Assembly (NCBI RefSeq): GCF_964253915.1
Contig: NZ_CAXUSG020000028.1
Location: 1-27,875 of the forward strand
DNA length: 27,875 nucleotides
Source of the DNA: Metarhizobium sp964253915
GTDB lineage: Bacteria > Pseudomonadota > Alphaproteobacteria > Rhizobiales > Rhizobiaceae
Direction of reading: 5' to 3'
Shown here: piece by piece, positions 5,984 to 15,115 of the stretch
Position numbering within the stretch: the stretch's first letter is position 1
How the letters are laid out: every line of letters begins with the position of its first letter
Notes under the pieces: model-generated
What the model was told of the DNA's origin: nothing
The model's input: only the letters and a program-made list of their open reading frames with translations
Database searches by the model: none
Program-made: the position numbers and the translations under genes

Positions 5984-8227
5984 TTATCGACGGCTTCCCT
6001 GTTCGCCTTTGTTCGAACCACCGCGTGAGCCTGAAGAACTTGCCCCCGGGCCGCGACTGCCCTTAGAGCCGCCACCAGTGCCGCCCGGTCCCTTTCCGCC
6101 AGGGCCGGAACCGCTCAAGCCGTCGGCAGAGCGGGTGCCTCCGAAAAGGCCACCGAAGAAGCCACCGGTTCCGCCAGCAGGGCCGCTCGACCGGCCAATG
6201 GCATTTCCAGCAAGCGCGCCGGCCAACGCACCCCATGGGCCGCCAATCATTGAGCCGATCATGCTCCCTGCCATGGTGGCAGCCCGCGGTCCGAGATTGG
6301 AGCGCGCCGTCAATCCGTCAGGAGCGTTTCGATCGACCGCGGACAGTCCGGTGGCGCCGCCTGCGTTGACATCGGAAAGCGTGTCACGTTGATCAGGGAC
6401 GGAGACGGCCGTTCTCGTTCGCGTCGTCCGCGACGACGTTGGCGTGACATCTGCGGATGGCACCGTCGGTGTCACATCGTCGGCATAGGCCGTGGCGATT
6501 GTAGGCGCCTCGTAGGATGGGGTGATATCGTCAGCCACGCTGACCGTCGGCGTGACGACATTCTGCTTCCGCTGGAAATCTCGTGTGGCGTTGTTGAGCG
6601 GCTGGTCCGAAATCGATGCGGTCGTGTTGTCGATCGTGCCAACAGTGCCAGTGAGGGCGCCTGTCGTCGCGTTCAACGCGCTCGCGTATTGAGACTTTTG
6701 GTTCGCAGACAAATCCTCGCTCTTCCGCTTGGTGTCGTCGAGGGATGGCGTTGTTCGAGCCGCGGCAATCGTGTCCTGCGGGCTCATTCGGCTGATATCG
6801 TTCAACTGCATAGAGTTGGTTGGAACCGATCTGGTGGCAGTTCGTGTCGCCGCATCTGCTGTGGCTTGCGCCGCCGCCTTGCTGGCCAGTCCAGTCCCGA
6901 ACTGACCTGTTTGACCGATCGATGATACCGGGCTCGACAGGTTCGCCCCTGTGCCCACAGCGTTCAGGCCGCCGAGAGCATTGCCGACCGCGTCCGAGAT
7001 CGAGCCGAACATGCCGCGAGCCGTATCGCCCCAGCCGCCGGCCTCCGTCGAGCCACCGACGCCAAAGCCAGATGCGCCGGCAGTGCCGAAGCCGGAGTTT
7101 GCCGGCGCCGATTTCGACACGCTCGTTGTGCGGCCGGGCGTCCCGTCATCGCCCACTGCGGTTGCCGCGCTCAAAGCCGCGCCCGTCGGCGACCCTGCCG
7201 TGGTATAGCCTTCACGCTGCGCATTGAGGGCCGTTGCAGCCCCCGCATAAGCCTGCGCCTTTTTGTCCGCGAACGACGGTACCGAGCGAGTGGTGGAAGC
7301 CGTCGTGTCGAAATCGGTCAACGAGGGGACGCTGCGCGTCTGCGACAACTGCGACTGGATTTGCCCCGTCCTCAATGCGTTGGAAAGGCGAGCATTTTGC
7401 GTTCCAGTCAGATCGCTTTGCGTCGATGCCGTCCTGTTCAACGGCGACGAAATATCATTCGTGAAGCCGGCCGAGAACCGGTTGTCGAAGTCCGAAAGAG
7501 ATGGCACAGAGCGCGACGTTTTGCTAAGGGAGACATTTTGCATCGGCGAGGCCATGGCAGCTTTCATAGCCAACCCGGTGCCCACCTGGCCGATCCGCCC
7601 AACTTCGCTCGCGGCCGGCACAGATCGAGACATTGCTACCGGTGTCGAGCTAGCCGCGGTAACGGCATCGATGTTCGGCGCCATTCGGGAGGTAATATCC
7701 CTTGCGGCAATCTCTGCCGCCCGATCCTGCGCAGCCAGCCGAGATGATGCGTCGTCGATGGTTGATGCGTTCACCAAGCCGCGTGCGGCCACCTGATCGG
7801 CGATTTGCGCCTTCACGTCCCGAGATACTTTGTGCGTGCCAATGGCCGAGTTGATCGGCTGGTCCCGCGGATCGTCGAAATAGACATGCGCGTCGGTCTG
7901 CGCAACTTTCGTGAGTCCTCGTGGCAAGTTCTTCGTCCTGGCCGGCGTCGCGTAAAACGTCCCGGTGTGCGTCGGGCCAAGCACGTTGACTTCGTTCAGC
8001 GCCGCTTCTGCAAGGCCGCGATAGGCCTCAACGCCCGGAGGCAGTTCCTTGCCATAGGCCGAAAACTCCTTGGTGTTGGCAACGACCTGTTCCGGGGTAA
8101 TTCCCATCACCCGGGCACGGTTCGAAATCGCACTCGCGACACCAAGAAGGTCATGATATCGTTGCCGCGCATTCCGGCCGCCGGCTTCGCCAAGCATCGT
8201 GTCAACAACGGATCTAGCCCTGGGCAT
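5984..8227 (-). CDS. SleB-like cell-wall hydrolase / virion protein with RSVP repeats and glycine zipper
   Basis: A 747-aa protein. The N-terminus (1-130) resembles the SleB/Hydrolase_2 peptidoglycan hydrolase fold: VVDTMLGEAGG with candidate catalytic E14, then AISNRARVMGITPEQVV, then FSAYG. The long middle is Ser/Thr/Ala-rich with recurring RSVP[ST] motifs (RSVPSLSDFD, RSVPSLTDFD, RSVPSFAD, RSVPTNS). Near residues 650-678 lies a glycine zipper (GSMIGSMIGGPWGALAGALA) of the kind found in membrane-inserting proteins, then a Gly/Ser-rich tail. The start at 8227 has a strong site (AAAGGAG, 5-7 nt). It probably acts at the cell wall during DNA entry or release. It lies between the giant polyvalent gene and terS. 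Confidence 0.75.
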   Translation of the reverse strand: MPRARSVVDTMLGEAGGRNARQRYHDLLGVASAISNRARVMGITPEQVVANTKEFSAYGKELPPGVEAYRGLAEAALNEVNVLGPTHTGTFYATPARTKNLPRGLTKVAQTDAHVYFDDPRDQPINSAIGTHKVSRDVKAQIADQVAARGLVNASTIDDASSRLAAQDRAAEIAARDITSRMAPNIDAVTAASSTPVAMSRSVPAASEVGRIGQVGTGLAMKAAMASPMQNVSLSKTSRSVPSLSDFDNRFSAGFTNDISSPLNRTASTQSDLTGTQNARLSNALRTGQIQSQLSQTRSVPSLTDFDTTASTTRSVPSFADKKAQAYAGAATALNAQREGYTTAGSPTGAALSAATAVGDDGTPGRTTSVSKSAPANSGFGTAGASGFGVGGSTEAGGWGDTARGMFGSISDAVGNALGGLNAVGTGANLSSPVSSIGQTGQFGTGLASKAAAQATADAATRTATRSVPTNSMQLNDISRMSPQDTIAAARTTPSLDDTKRKSEDLSANQKSQYASALNATTGALTGTVGTIDNTTASISDQPLNNATRDFQRKQNVVTPTVSVADDITPSYEAPTIATAYADDVTPTVPSADVTPTSSRTTRTRTAVSVPDQRDTLSDVNAGGATGLSAVDRNAPDGLTARSNLGPRAATMAGSMIGSMIGGPWGALAGALAGNAIGRSSGPAGGTGGFFGGLFGGTRSADGLSGSGPGGKGPGGTGGGSKGSRGPGASSSGSRGGSNKGEQGSRR

Positions 8228-8250
8228 AGGAACTCCTTTCAGAGGAAGTG

Positions 8251-8571
8251 ATGTCAATGAGATCTGCGAAAGAACGCCCGGACAAACTGGCATTGGCCGC
8301 AAAAGTCGCCCTTATCGTCGTCGCGTGGGCGCCAGGGTATTGGGCGCTTGGCCTCAAGCACTCTTTGGTCCCGCTGTTTGGAAGCCTATTGCCTGGCGAG
8401 TGGTTCGCGAAAGCGCTGTTCGCATTGAGCGCCATTCTTTTCTTTTTCTGGATATTTTCAGAGTGGAACGAAAACGGTTTGCCGAACGGAGGAACCGCTA
8501 GATTGGTCCTATTCACCTCTGGCCTGTCGGCCCTAGCGGTGTGGTTCCTGACAACAATTGCAGCCCCGTAG
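8251..8571 (+). CDS. Small three-helix membrane protein, moron-like insert
   Basis: A 106-aa hydrophobic protein on the strand opposite to the late operon. Three likely transmembrane helices: residues about 18-37 (AAKVALIVVAWAPGYWALG), 57-76 (FAKALFALSAILFFFWIFS) and 85-104 (RLVLFTSGLSALAVWFLTT), with a Lys/Arg-rich N-terminus. The start at ATG 8251 has GAGG 5 nt upstream; GTG 8248 is also possible. It is divergent from the hydrolase gene (23 bp between start codons) and convergent with the giant gene (4 bp between stops), so late transcription crosses it antisense. No family recognised. Candidate roles are holin-like lysis help or superinfection exclusion, both only inferred from position. 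Confidence 0.65.
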   Translation: MSMRSAKERPDKLALAAKVALIVVAWAPGYWALGLKHSLVPLFGSLLPGEWFAKALFALSAILFFFWIFSEWNENGLPNGGTARLVLFTSGLSALAVWFLTTIAAP

Positions 8572-8575
8572 GCCA

Positions 8576-11500
8576 TCATTTCGCTTCCTCCACTTCGAAG
8601 AAGGCTTTCCGCGCCCGGTTCATCAATTGAAGGTCGAGTTCGTCTAGACGCTTCAACTCCGCCTGGACGCGCTCGCTGTCGTCGCGCTTTTCAAGTTCGC
8701 GCCGCTGCTTGTTGAGCTTGCGTCGCTGCTTCTCGATCGCGTCGAACGCTCCGATGGCGCGGATTTCCTGGGCGTTCTCCTGCCGGTATTCATCGAGGGC
8801 GGTCTTGTCGCCTTTCTCTTGGTATTCTTTCAGGCGGCTCTTCGCGGCCTGTACGCGCTCCCGCTGGTCGTAGAACTCAGCACGCTGGCTATCCTCGCCA
8901 ATGGCGCCATAGAAGGATCGGACCCACGGCGTTTTCTGCGGCTCGAATTCGCCCTGCAAGGCGCGCTGGCCGGTTTCTGCGGTCTGGGACAGGAAGCGCC
9001 CTATGCCGCCCGTGAAGAAGCCCCACAGGTGTTCCATCGAATCAGGGTGCACATCAATGACGCCGGGTTGGATATCGTCGCCGCCGGTAAGAGCATTCAG
9101 GCGTTCGGCCGTCCATGTGAAGAACGGATGCGTGCTCTTGAACGCCTGATGGCTGTTCGGCGGCGGCGCTGGATCGAAAGGGTTCTCCTGCGGATAGATC
9201 GGCGCGCCGAAGAAGTTTTCGTTCAAGGCAATGTCCACCATCGGATCGGTAATGGTTGGCGACATCATCGACCACAACGAGCCCGAGCCTATTGGATTGA
9301 AGGCATCGAACGCAACACGTGAGCTGTTGATCACCGCGGGCAGCGCATCGACGTCGCCGCTCGATACGGCCCCGCCCTGCACCCCGAGGTGCCAGAAGAC
9401 GTTGAGGCCATAGGCCAAAGGGAACGAAACATATTCCTTGGAGCCTGGCAGGAAAAACACCAGTTGCCGTTCCAGCTTGTAGGGCTCGTTTCGTAGCATC
9501 TTGGCATAGACGCTATCGCCGTCGTCGTCATCGCCGGCCATCATGCTGTTCCAAACATGCTGCATGAAGCCGCCCAGTATCATGCTCGCCGCGGTCGCCT
9601 TCACCGCCCGACTGCGGGCGAGCCGCTTCGCAAGATTGTAGTTGCCCTGTATGGAGGCATTGGCGAAGACGTACCACGATGATAGTTCGCTGCCGAATTC
9701 ACCTTTCTTCTGGAAATCGACCGTCAAGTCGCGGGCCATGAATGCAGCGTTCTTGAGCGTCCGGCCCTTGTCCCGGGCAGCAGCAAATGCCGCCAGCCGA
9801 AGCCCATTTTCAGCCGTGTCGTTCAGATCCTCGATAAACTGGACGAAGGACTTCCACACTCGGACATGAGCGCTCCGCCCGCCGGATCGATCGAGCATGT
9901 CGCGCTTGATCTTCTCCAGCGTCTCTTCAACGGTGTTGAACTGATCGAAGGAAATTTTGCCTCCCGCGGAGATGAAATCCTTCAACAGCTCGTCCCATTT
10001 GCCGCTCCCGGGCCGGCCGCGAGCCTGCCGCCAGAGAGCGCCCCAGGCGTTCGGGATACTTGCCGACACCTTGGCAACGTCCTTGACGGTGAAGCCTTCA
10101 TCGAGAAGGAAGGCAGAGCCTGTCTGGACGTCACGGATGAGGTTGACCGGCACAAAGGCGGGATTCATCCGGGTATTGATCAGCGACTGGATGTTGCTGA
10201 ACTTCCGGGCAATCTTGCCAAGATCGGTTATCTCTTGAAGCGAAAGCTTGCGCAGAGCCAAGCCGACTTTCGGGTCTCTGAAGCGAACGAAATAAGTCTT
10301 CCCGCCGACCTTCACCGCCACCGCATCGTCGCGCATGCGCAAAGGGTTCGGAACCTTTCTGTTCGTCACCTTGCCGTCCGCATCGAGTGCGCGCTTGTAG
10401 ACGTCCGGCATCTTGGTGATGTCGGGCATGACGTCAGAGTCTTTCGGCTCTTGCGTCCAATAGACCTGGGCAATGTTCTCGCCGGCCGGATCGAACTGGT
10501 TGACGAACCGCAAGATGGCGGTGCCGACCTTGTTTTTCTCCTGCCTCATGACGGATCGTTCCGCCTGGCTGATGGCGTGCACGATGACGTTCTCCGCGTC
10601 GGAGAACAGGCCAAGGGCGGATTTGAATTCGTCGCCACGAACATCGAAGCCGGAGCTTGCCGGCGGCAGGTAATTGCCATCCTCGTCCATGCCGTCCTGA
10701 CTTTTCAGCGGAACGTAGTGCTTCCATTGAGAGGTCAGCATGTCGTAAGTGTCGGCGCTGAGAAGACCGGCGGCCTTCTGGTCCTTCAAGCTCTGATCGA
10801 GCATCGCGCGAACATGGCCGGCAGCTTCCTGTAACGACTTGAGCTTGGGCCGATCCTTAGCAATCTCCCTTAGCGTCTCGCGGGCCTTGTTTGTCGACCA
10901 GCCGGACGCGCCTTCTACATCGGGGTCATATGCCGCACGGTAAAGCTGGCTACCCTTAGGGTGACGGAGGCCGACAACCCGGTTCCGTTCTTCAGCGTGG
11001 AGCGCGTAGAGGTAGCGATGCAGCTCTTCCAGCGTGACGCCGCCCTCAACGAGCGCTTCCACCATGGGCACCGTATACTTCGCGTCAATCTGCTGGATCT
11101 CATGCCTGATCGTTCCTTCCGCAAGACGAGCTGTCTGATAGGCATCGTTGAGGTCGTTGAGTTTGGCGCCGACGGACTCCTGCATCATTCGGAGCGGGTG
11201 CAGATAATCCACCAGCTTCCGGTGGAAATAGTCCGACACGCCTTCGCCATCGTCCTTGGTGGCGCGGTCCCTGCCACTCTTCCGCTTGATTCGCTGGACA
11301 CCCTTTTTGCCAAGCACATTCAAGGTCTGTGCCAATCGGCGGCCAAGTGCGGCCTCAGGGTAAGAGCGCGCCTCGTCGGCCGGCGCCCGCTCGACAAGAG
11401 AGTAATCCCGCCCGCTGTCCAAATTGGGCGTCTTGCCGCGGCGCTGGATATTGCCTTCCTTGGCGGCTGCAAACACATCTTCGAACGTCTGGTAGCCTTT

Positions 11501-14500
11501 GCCGCCGAGATAGTTCTTTACCCGATTCATGACGCGAAGGATGTTCTCCCAGGCCTGACGTATAGGGGCTCGAATGCGCAGGCTGGCTGCGTTGTCGATT
11601 GGCATACGCTCTGCCCAGATGGCAAAAGCTTCGGCCTCGATTTCGCGAGGGCTCATGCTTGTGGCCTGGTCGGCGCGGCCGGGACTGCCTTCTACGATAT
11701 CGCGGAGCTGACGCGCCTGCGATGCAAGAAGCCGTCGCTCCTGATCGGTCAGGAACAGATGCTGCAGACGGTGGAACGCCTCGTGATAACCCGCTTTCCT
11801 TGAGCCATCACTGAGGGCAATGGCAACTACATCGCTGGTCGGGTCGTAATAGCCTTCGGCGTCTGTGTCTGCCGTGGCACCCCAGCCCGAAGTGTTGGCG
11901 GGGATCGTGATGCGCTCTTGCCACTGCACATCGGAAAGACCGGCGACACGTTCTATGATGCCGCGGATTTCCTCACGCTCGGCAACGGTGAGACGGGTTT
12001 TCTCCGTGGAGGCGCGCGAAAATTCTCGTGGTTTCGTGCGGTCTACCGGCTGGCTGCCGACTTCTGCGCTTTCGCTATTGCTTCCTGCGTTGTTGCGGCC
12101 GCTTCCTGCTCCCTCACCTTCTTCCCGATCCGCGCTACGAACTGGCTGCGCTTCGACGCGTTCACCAGCTTCTTCTTGCGATCCGGGTCGGTTTCGTTCG
12201 CCGCTGCTCGCATCAAGGTTTTTGATGCTTTCAGGTGCTGTTCCGGCGAATGCTTCATTGGTTTCATCTCCGAAGAAAGGAATGTCCGCTTCGACTAGCT
12301 CGGCCAAACCTTCGGCCTGCAGCGTCTCAGCATCAGCCAACTCTATCGCGACATCGTAGGGCACGCCAGAGAGCATGTGATCGGCAACGCGCTGAGAGAA
12401 TTCGTCGCCGAATTCGCCCTGGTAGCTGTCATCCTTGAGCCGATGATACACGTTGTCGCGCGCTACGAGTTCGTCGTCTGGGTTGTTTTCGGTGTTATCG
12501 GGTTCGGGCTCTTCCGAACCATATCGATCGGTATCGCGGGCAAGGCCTTCTTGTTCCCGCCACCGCATCGACCAATCGTCATCGTAGCGCGAGAAGGTGG
12601 TCCTGCTGTTGCGAGAGTCCATGTCCAGCGCATCGTAGAGTTCGGCAATGGTAGAGCCTTCACGGAGATAGCCGGCCTCGGTAGCCGCTTCCCTTGCCGC
12701 GTCTGGGTTCATACCGTTCGGCCGAACCACGTTGCCGGCGCCGGGGACAAATCCCCCCGAACGCTCACGCAATCCGATGGTAGCAAGCTCACCGGTCTGT
12801 TCCTTCATCCCCCCTTTGCGGGCGATGAACTCCGTAATGCTCTCCGGCTTCTTGATCTCGCCTTTGGGATTGATCGGGTAGCCCTGATCGTTCGTGCGAA
12901 TCCCAAGGCGGCCCATGCGGACAGGACGGCGCGTGTCGCCTTCTTTGATCCAGTTCCGAAATTCGGTGACAGTCATAGGCGCGATGGCGCCAAGTCGGGC
13001 GGCTCCACGGCCGTCGGAGAAGGATGAGCCGTAAAGCGCCCTGGCTTCCTGCATCGAGTTCACGCCGAGCACGGCCTTATGCTCATCGAAACGGCCGGTG
13101 ACCGGGTCTTTCTGATCGACGACATAGACGCGTCGGGATGTGGGATTGTCGCCGACATAGACGTCCACTTGATCGCCGTCGGCTCCGGTGGTGCGCTTGA
13201 TGTAGCCGTAGTGGGCCGGCATCTGGTTGCTCCACGCTCGGCCCTTGCCATCAACTCCGGAGCGGATTGCGCCTTTCGGGGTTTCGATCGTGACATCAAG
13301 CCCCGAAATCTTGGCATGCCCCTTGCGATAATTGCTCGCTTTCGCCTGAGCCCCGGTAGGCTGCAGGTTCACCCGCTCAACAGCAGGCACGATATCCTCC
13401 GAGGAGGCTACAGCGACCGGACGTCCACGAGAACCCTCTACCTTAGCAAGTTCTTGCTCTAGCGCGGCAATATCGATACGCGGCTCTGCAACCCGCTCGC
13501 TCGGCATGACGGCCTGCGTCTCGACGTTCCCGCTTTCGCTCGACGTTGGCGCAGGAGAGGCTTGAATGAGTTTTTGGCCATCGGAGGCCGCATCTATGGT
13601 TGGCGCGCTGTAGCTTGCTGCTGCGTCAATCTCCTGCTTGGAAACGGACAGACCGGCCGCCTTCGCTTCATCCGCCTTGGCCGCAAGCTCCTCTTGCGAC
13701 ATCAAGTCAATGTCGTCGTCCGGGATTGCGCTGGCTCGCAGGATGGCCCGCTGCTCTGGCGTGATGATGGAAACCGGGGCGGGGCGCTCCATCGTAGTGG
13801 GGTTGTCGGCGACTTCCCCCGTCGGCGTCGAAACGGCGCTGTCGCCGGAATCCTCGACTGACGGGATAGCCCGAACCTGCTCGACGGGTGCCGGTTCTGC
13901 GTCGAGGGTATAACCCTCCGGCAAGGCGGGCAGCTCGGCAACTGCGGTTTGTGGCGAAACCTCTGTTGCGGCTTTGGCGCTCTCCTCCTGCACAACTTTG
14001 CCCAGCACACTTTCAGTGCCGGCGGTGGCTGTGCGGACACCCGCGCCGAACCCGGTACCAGCAACAGCACCAGCGGCCATTTGCTCGCCCATTTCGCCGA
14101 GGTCGGCGCCCTTGTTGGTCCCCAGATTGCTGCCGAGGTACTCGACGCCCTCTTGTCCAGCCTCTGTTGCGCCCTCCTTGACGCCGGCTTTGAGAGCTTC
14201 CTTCGGAACTTGCTTGAGAGATTGAACGGCAACTTCGTTGAGACCGAACATCCCGCGAGCGCCGAAGCGCTCCAGCATCGCCGAAACCGTCGCCGCCGGC
14301 AGGGCCTTGAGCAAGTCGTCCACAGTCGCGTTGTCGGTGCCGTTGTTCTGCGCCCGCTGCTGACCGAGTTCGCCCGTGCGGGCGGCGACATAACCGGGAA
14401 GGTTTGCCAGCGCCGCCGCCATGTCCGGCGCAGAGACTAGTCCTTGCTCGACCGCGAACGGAACGAAATTGCGAAGCGGCGACGACTTGAAGTCTTCCCA

Positions 14501-15103
14501 TGTGGTGCCGGGTTCATAGCCGAAATCTGTGGCTTCCAGGCCGGTGGCGGTGTGATTAGCCCACTTCAACAAATCTGATTCACGCGCAATGTCTTCTTCT
14601 GAGCGATTGAGGACTTTCTCACCTGTCTCGCTCGGCTTGCGCATCCAAGAAGGATACTCCCTCCCCAGTTCCAACCGACGCTGCTCTGCCATTTTAGCGC
14701 TTCTCGCCACGAAGTCGCCGACCGTCTCGCCAGACACGGCCGCCGTTCGCAGCATGCCGCCTGCCAGATCGAATGCTCGCTCGCCCGCCCCGCGGCCGAT
14801 ATTTGCAGCGGCGTCGATGAACCCACCCGCATCATCCTGCTTCTTGGCGATAGCTGGAGCGCTGACTGTCGGATCAACGTCGAGTGTGAAGCCGTCCGGC
14901 AGCGGCGGAAGTTCTGACGTGCCGGGTATAGCAACGGATTGCTCCGGGCCGGCATCCAGCGTGAAACCCTCCGGCAGCGGCGGCAACCGATCGGTGAAAG
15001 GTTTGCTGTCCGCCTGCCAAACGGCATCAGGCCGTCCAAAACTCGTCGGTCGAGCCACAGGGATAGGAATGTTGCCAGTCGGGAGTGGATAAGCCTGGTT
15101 CAT
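8576..15103 (-). CDS. Giant phage polyvalent protein (pyrophosphatase-like, metallopeptidase, LPD38-like)
   Basis: A 2175-aa protein. Three LPxLP[ED]G[FY]TLD motifs lie at residues 40-50, 65-75 and 391-401. Residues about 95-360 contain Ala/Gly-rich helices with a GATEAGQEGVEYL segment frequent in ejected proteins. Residues 588-725 match the InPase-like domain of polyvalent proteins: NYRKGH, MPAHYGYIKR, GADGDQVDVYVG with D642/D644/D647, RFDEHK. Residues about 745-835 hold a FIARKGG/GYLREGSTIAELYDAL module. Residues 1040-1190 contain a zincin with HEAFH (H1107, E1108, H1111) and a downstream EAEAFA helix. The C-terminal part (about 1220-2080) resembles LPD38, with WYVFANASIQGNYNLAK near 1807-1822, and the tail is coiled coil. 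Polyvalent proteins are packaged and injected with DNA to counter host functions. AGGAG precedes the start. Confidence 0.85.
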   Translation of the reverse strand: MNQAYPLPTGNIPIPVARPTSFGRPDAVWQADSKPFTDRLPPLPEGFTLDAGPEQSVAIPGTSELPPLPDGFTLDVDPTVSAPAIAKKQDDAGGFIDAAANIGRGAGERAFDLAGGMLRTAAVSGETVGDFVARSAKMAEQRRLELGREYPSWMRKPSETGEKVLNRSEEDIARESDLLKWANHTATGLEATDFGYEPGTTWEDFKSSPLRNFVPFAVEQGLVSAPDMAAALANLPGYVAARTGELGQQRAQNNGTDNATVDDLLKALPAATVSAMLERFGARGMFGLNEVAVQSLKQVPKEALKAGVKEGATEAGQEGVEYLGSNLGTNKGADLGEMGEQMAAGAVAGTGFGAGVRTATAGTESVLGKVVQEESAKAATEVSPQTAVAELPALPEGYTLDAEPAPVEQVRAIPSVEDSGDSAVSTPTGEVADNPTTMERPAPVSIITPEQRAILRASAIPDDDIDLMSQEELAAKADEAKAAGLSVSKQEIDAAASYSAPTIDAASDGQKLIQASPAPTSSESGNVETQAVMPSERVAEPRIDIAALEQELAKVEGSRGRPVAVASSEDIVPAVERVNLQPTGAQAKASNYRKGHAKISGLDVTIETPKGAIRSGVDGKGRAWSNQMPAHYGYIKRTTGADGDQVDVYVGDNPTSRRVYVVDQKDPVTGRFDEHKAVLGVNSMQEARALYGSSFSDGRGAARLGAIAPMTVTEFRNWIKEGDTRRPVRMGRLGIRTNDQGYPINPKGEIKKPESITEFIARKGGMKEQTGELATIGLRERSGGFVPGAGNVVRPNGMNPDAAREAATEAGYLREGSTIAELYDALDMDSRNSRTTFSRYDDDWSMRWREQEGLARDTDRYGSEEPEPDNTENNPDDELVARDNVYHRLKDDSYQGEFGDEFSQRVADHMLSGVPYDVAIELADAETLQAEGLAELVEADIPFFGDETNEAFAGTAPESIKNLDASSGERNRPGSQEEAGERVEAQPVRSADREEGEGAGSGRNNAGSNSESAEVGSQPVDRTKPREFSRASTEKTRLTVAEREEIRGIIERVAGLSDVQWQERITIPANTSGWGATADTDAEGYYDPTSDVVAIALSDGSRKAGYHEAFHRLQHLFLTDQERRLLASQARQLRDIVEGSPGRADQATSMSPREIEAEAFAIWAERMPIDNAASLRIRAPIRQAWENILRVMNRVKNYLGGKGYQTFEDVFAAAKEGNIQRRGKTPNLDSGRDYSLVERAPADEARSYPEAALGRRLAQTLNVLGKKGVQRIKRKSGRDRATKDDGEGVSDYFHRKLVDYLHPLRMMQESVGAKLNDLNDAYQTARLAEGTIRHEIQQIDAKYTVPMVEALVEGGVTLEELHRYLYALHAEERNRVVGLRHPKGSQLYRAAYDPDVEGASGWSTNKARETLREIAKDRPKLKSLQEAAGHVRAMLDQSLKDQKAAGLLSADTYDMLTSQWKHYVPLKSQDGMDEDGNYLPPASSGFDVRGDEFKSALGLFSDAENVIVHAISQAERSVMRQEKNKVGTAILRFVNQFDPAGENIAQVYWTQEPKDSDVMPDITKMPDVYKRALDADGKVTNRKVPNPLRMRDDAVAVKVGGKTYFVRFRDPKVGLALRKLSLQEITDLGKIARKFSNIQSLINTRMNPAFVPVNLIRDVQTGSAFLLDEGFTVKDVAKVSASIPNAWGALWRQARGRPGSGKWDELLKDFISAGGKISFDQFNTVEETLEKIKRDMLDRSGGRSAHVRVWKSFVQFIEDLNDTAENGLRLAAFAAARDKGRTLKNAAFMARDLTVDFQKKGEFGSELSSWYVFANASIQGNYNLAKRLARSRAVKATAASMILGGFMQHVWNSMMAGDDDDGDSVYAKMLRNEPYKLERQLVFFLPGSKEYVSFPLAYGLNVFWHLGVQGGAVSSGDVDALPAVINSSRVAFDAFNPIGSGSLWSMMSPTITDPMVDIALNENFFGAPIYPQENPFDPAPPPNSHQAFKSTHPFFTWTAERLNALTGGDDIQPGVIDVHPDSMEHLWGFFTGGIGRFLSQTAETGQRALQGEFEPQKTPWVRSFYGAIGEDSQRAEFYDQRERVQAAKSRLKEYQEKGDKTALDEYRQENAQEIRAIGAFDAIEKQRRKLNKQRRELEKRDDSERVQAELKRLDELDLQLMNRARKAFFEVEEAK

Positions 15104-15115
15104 CTGGCCGGCTCC

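Noticed and set aside
9866..10834. 322-aa + strand open frame within the giant gene
   Set aside because: It is antisense to the conserved C-terminal part of the polyvalent protein; no plausible domain or ribosome binding site.
10961..11803. 280-aa + strand open frame within the giant gene
   Set aside because: It is antisense to the metallopeptidase and following region of the polyvalent protein; a shadow of a high-GC gene.
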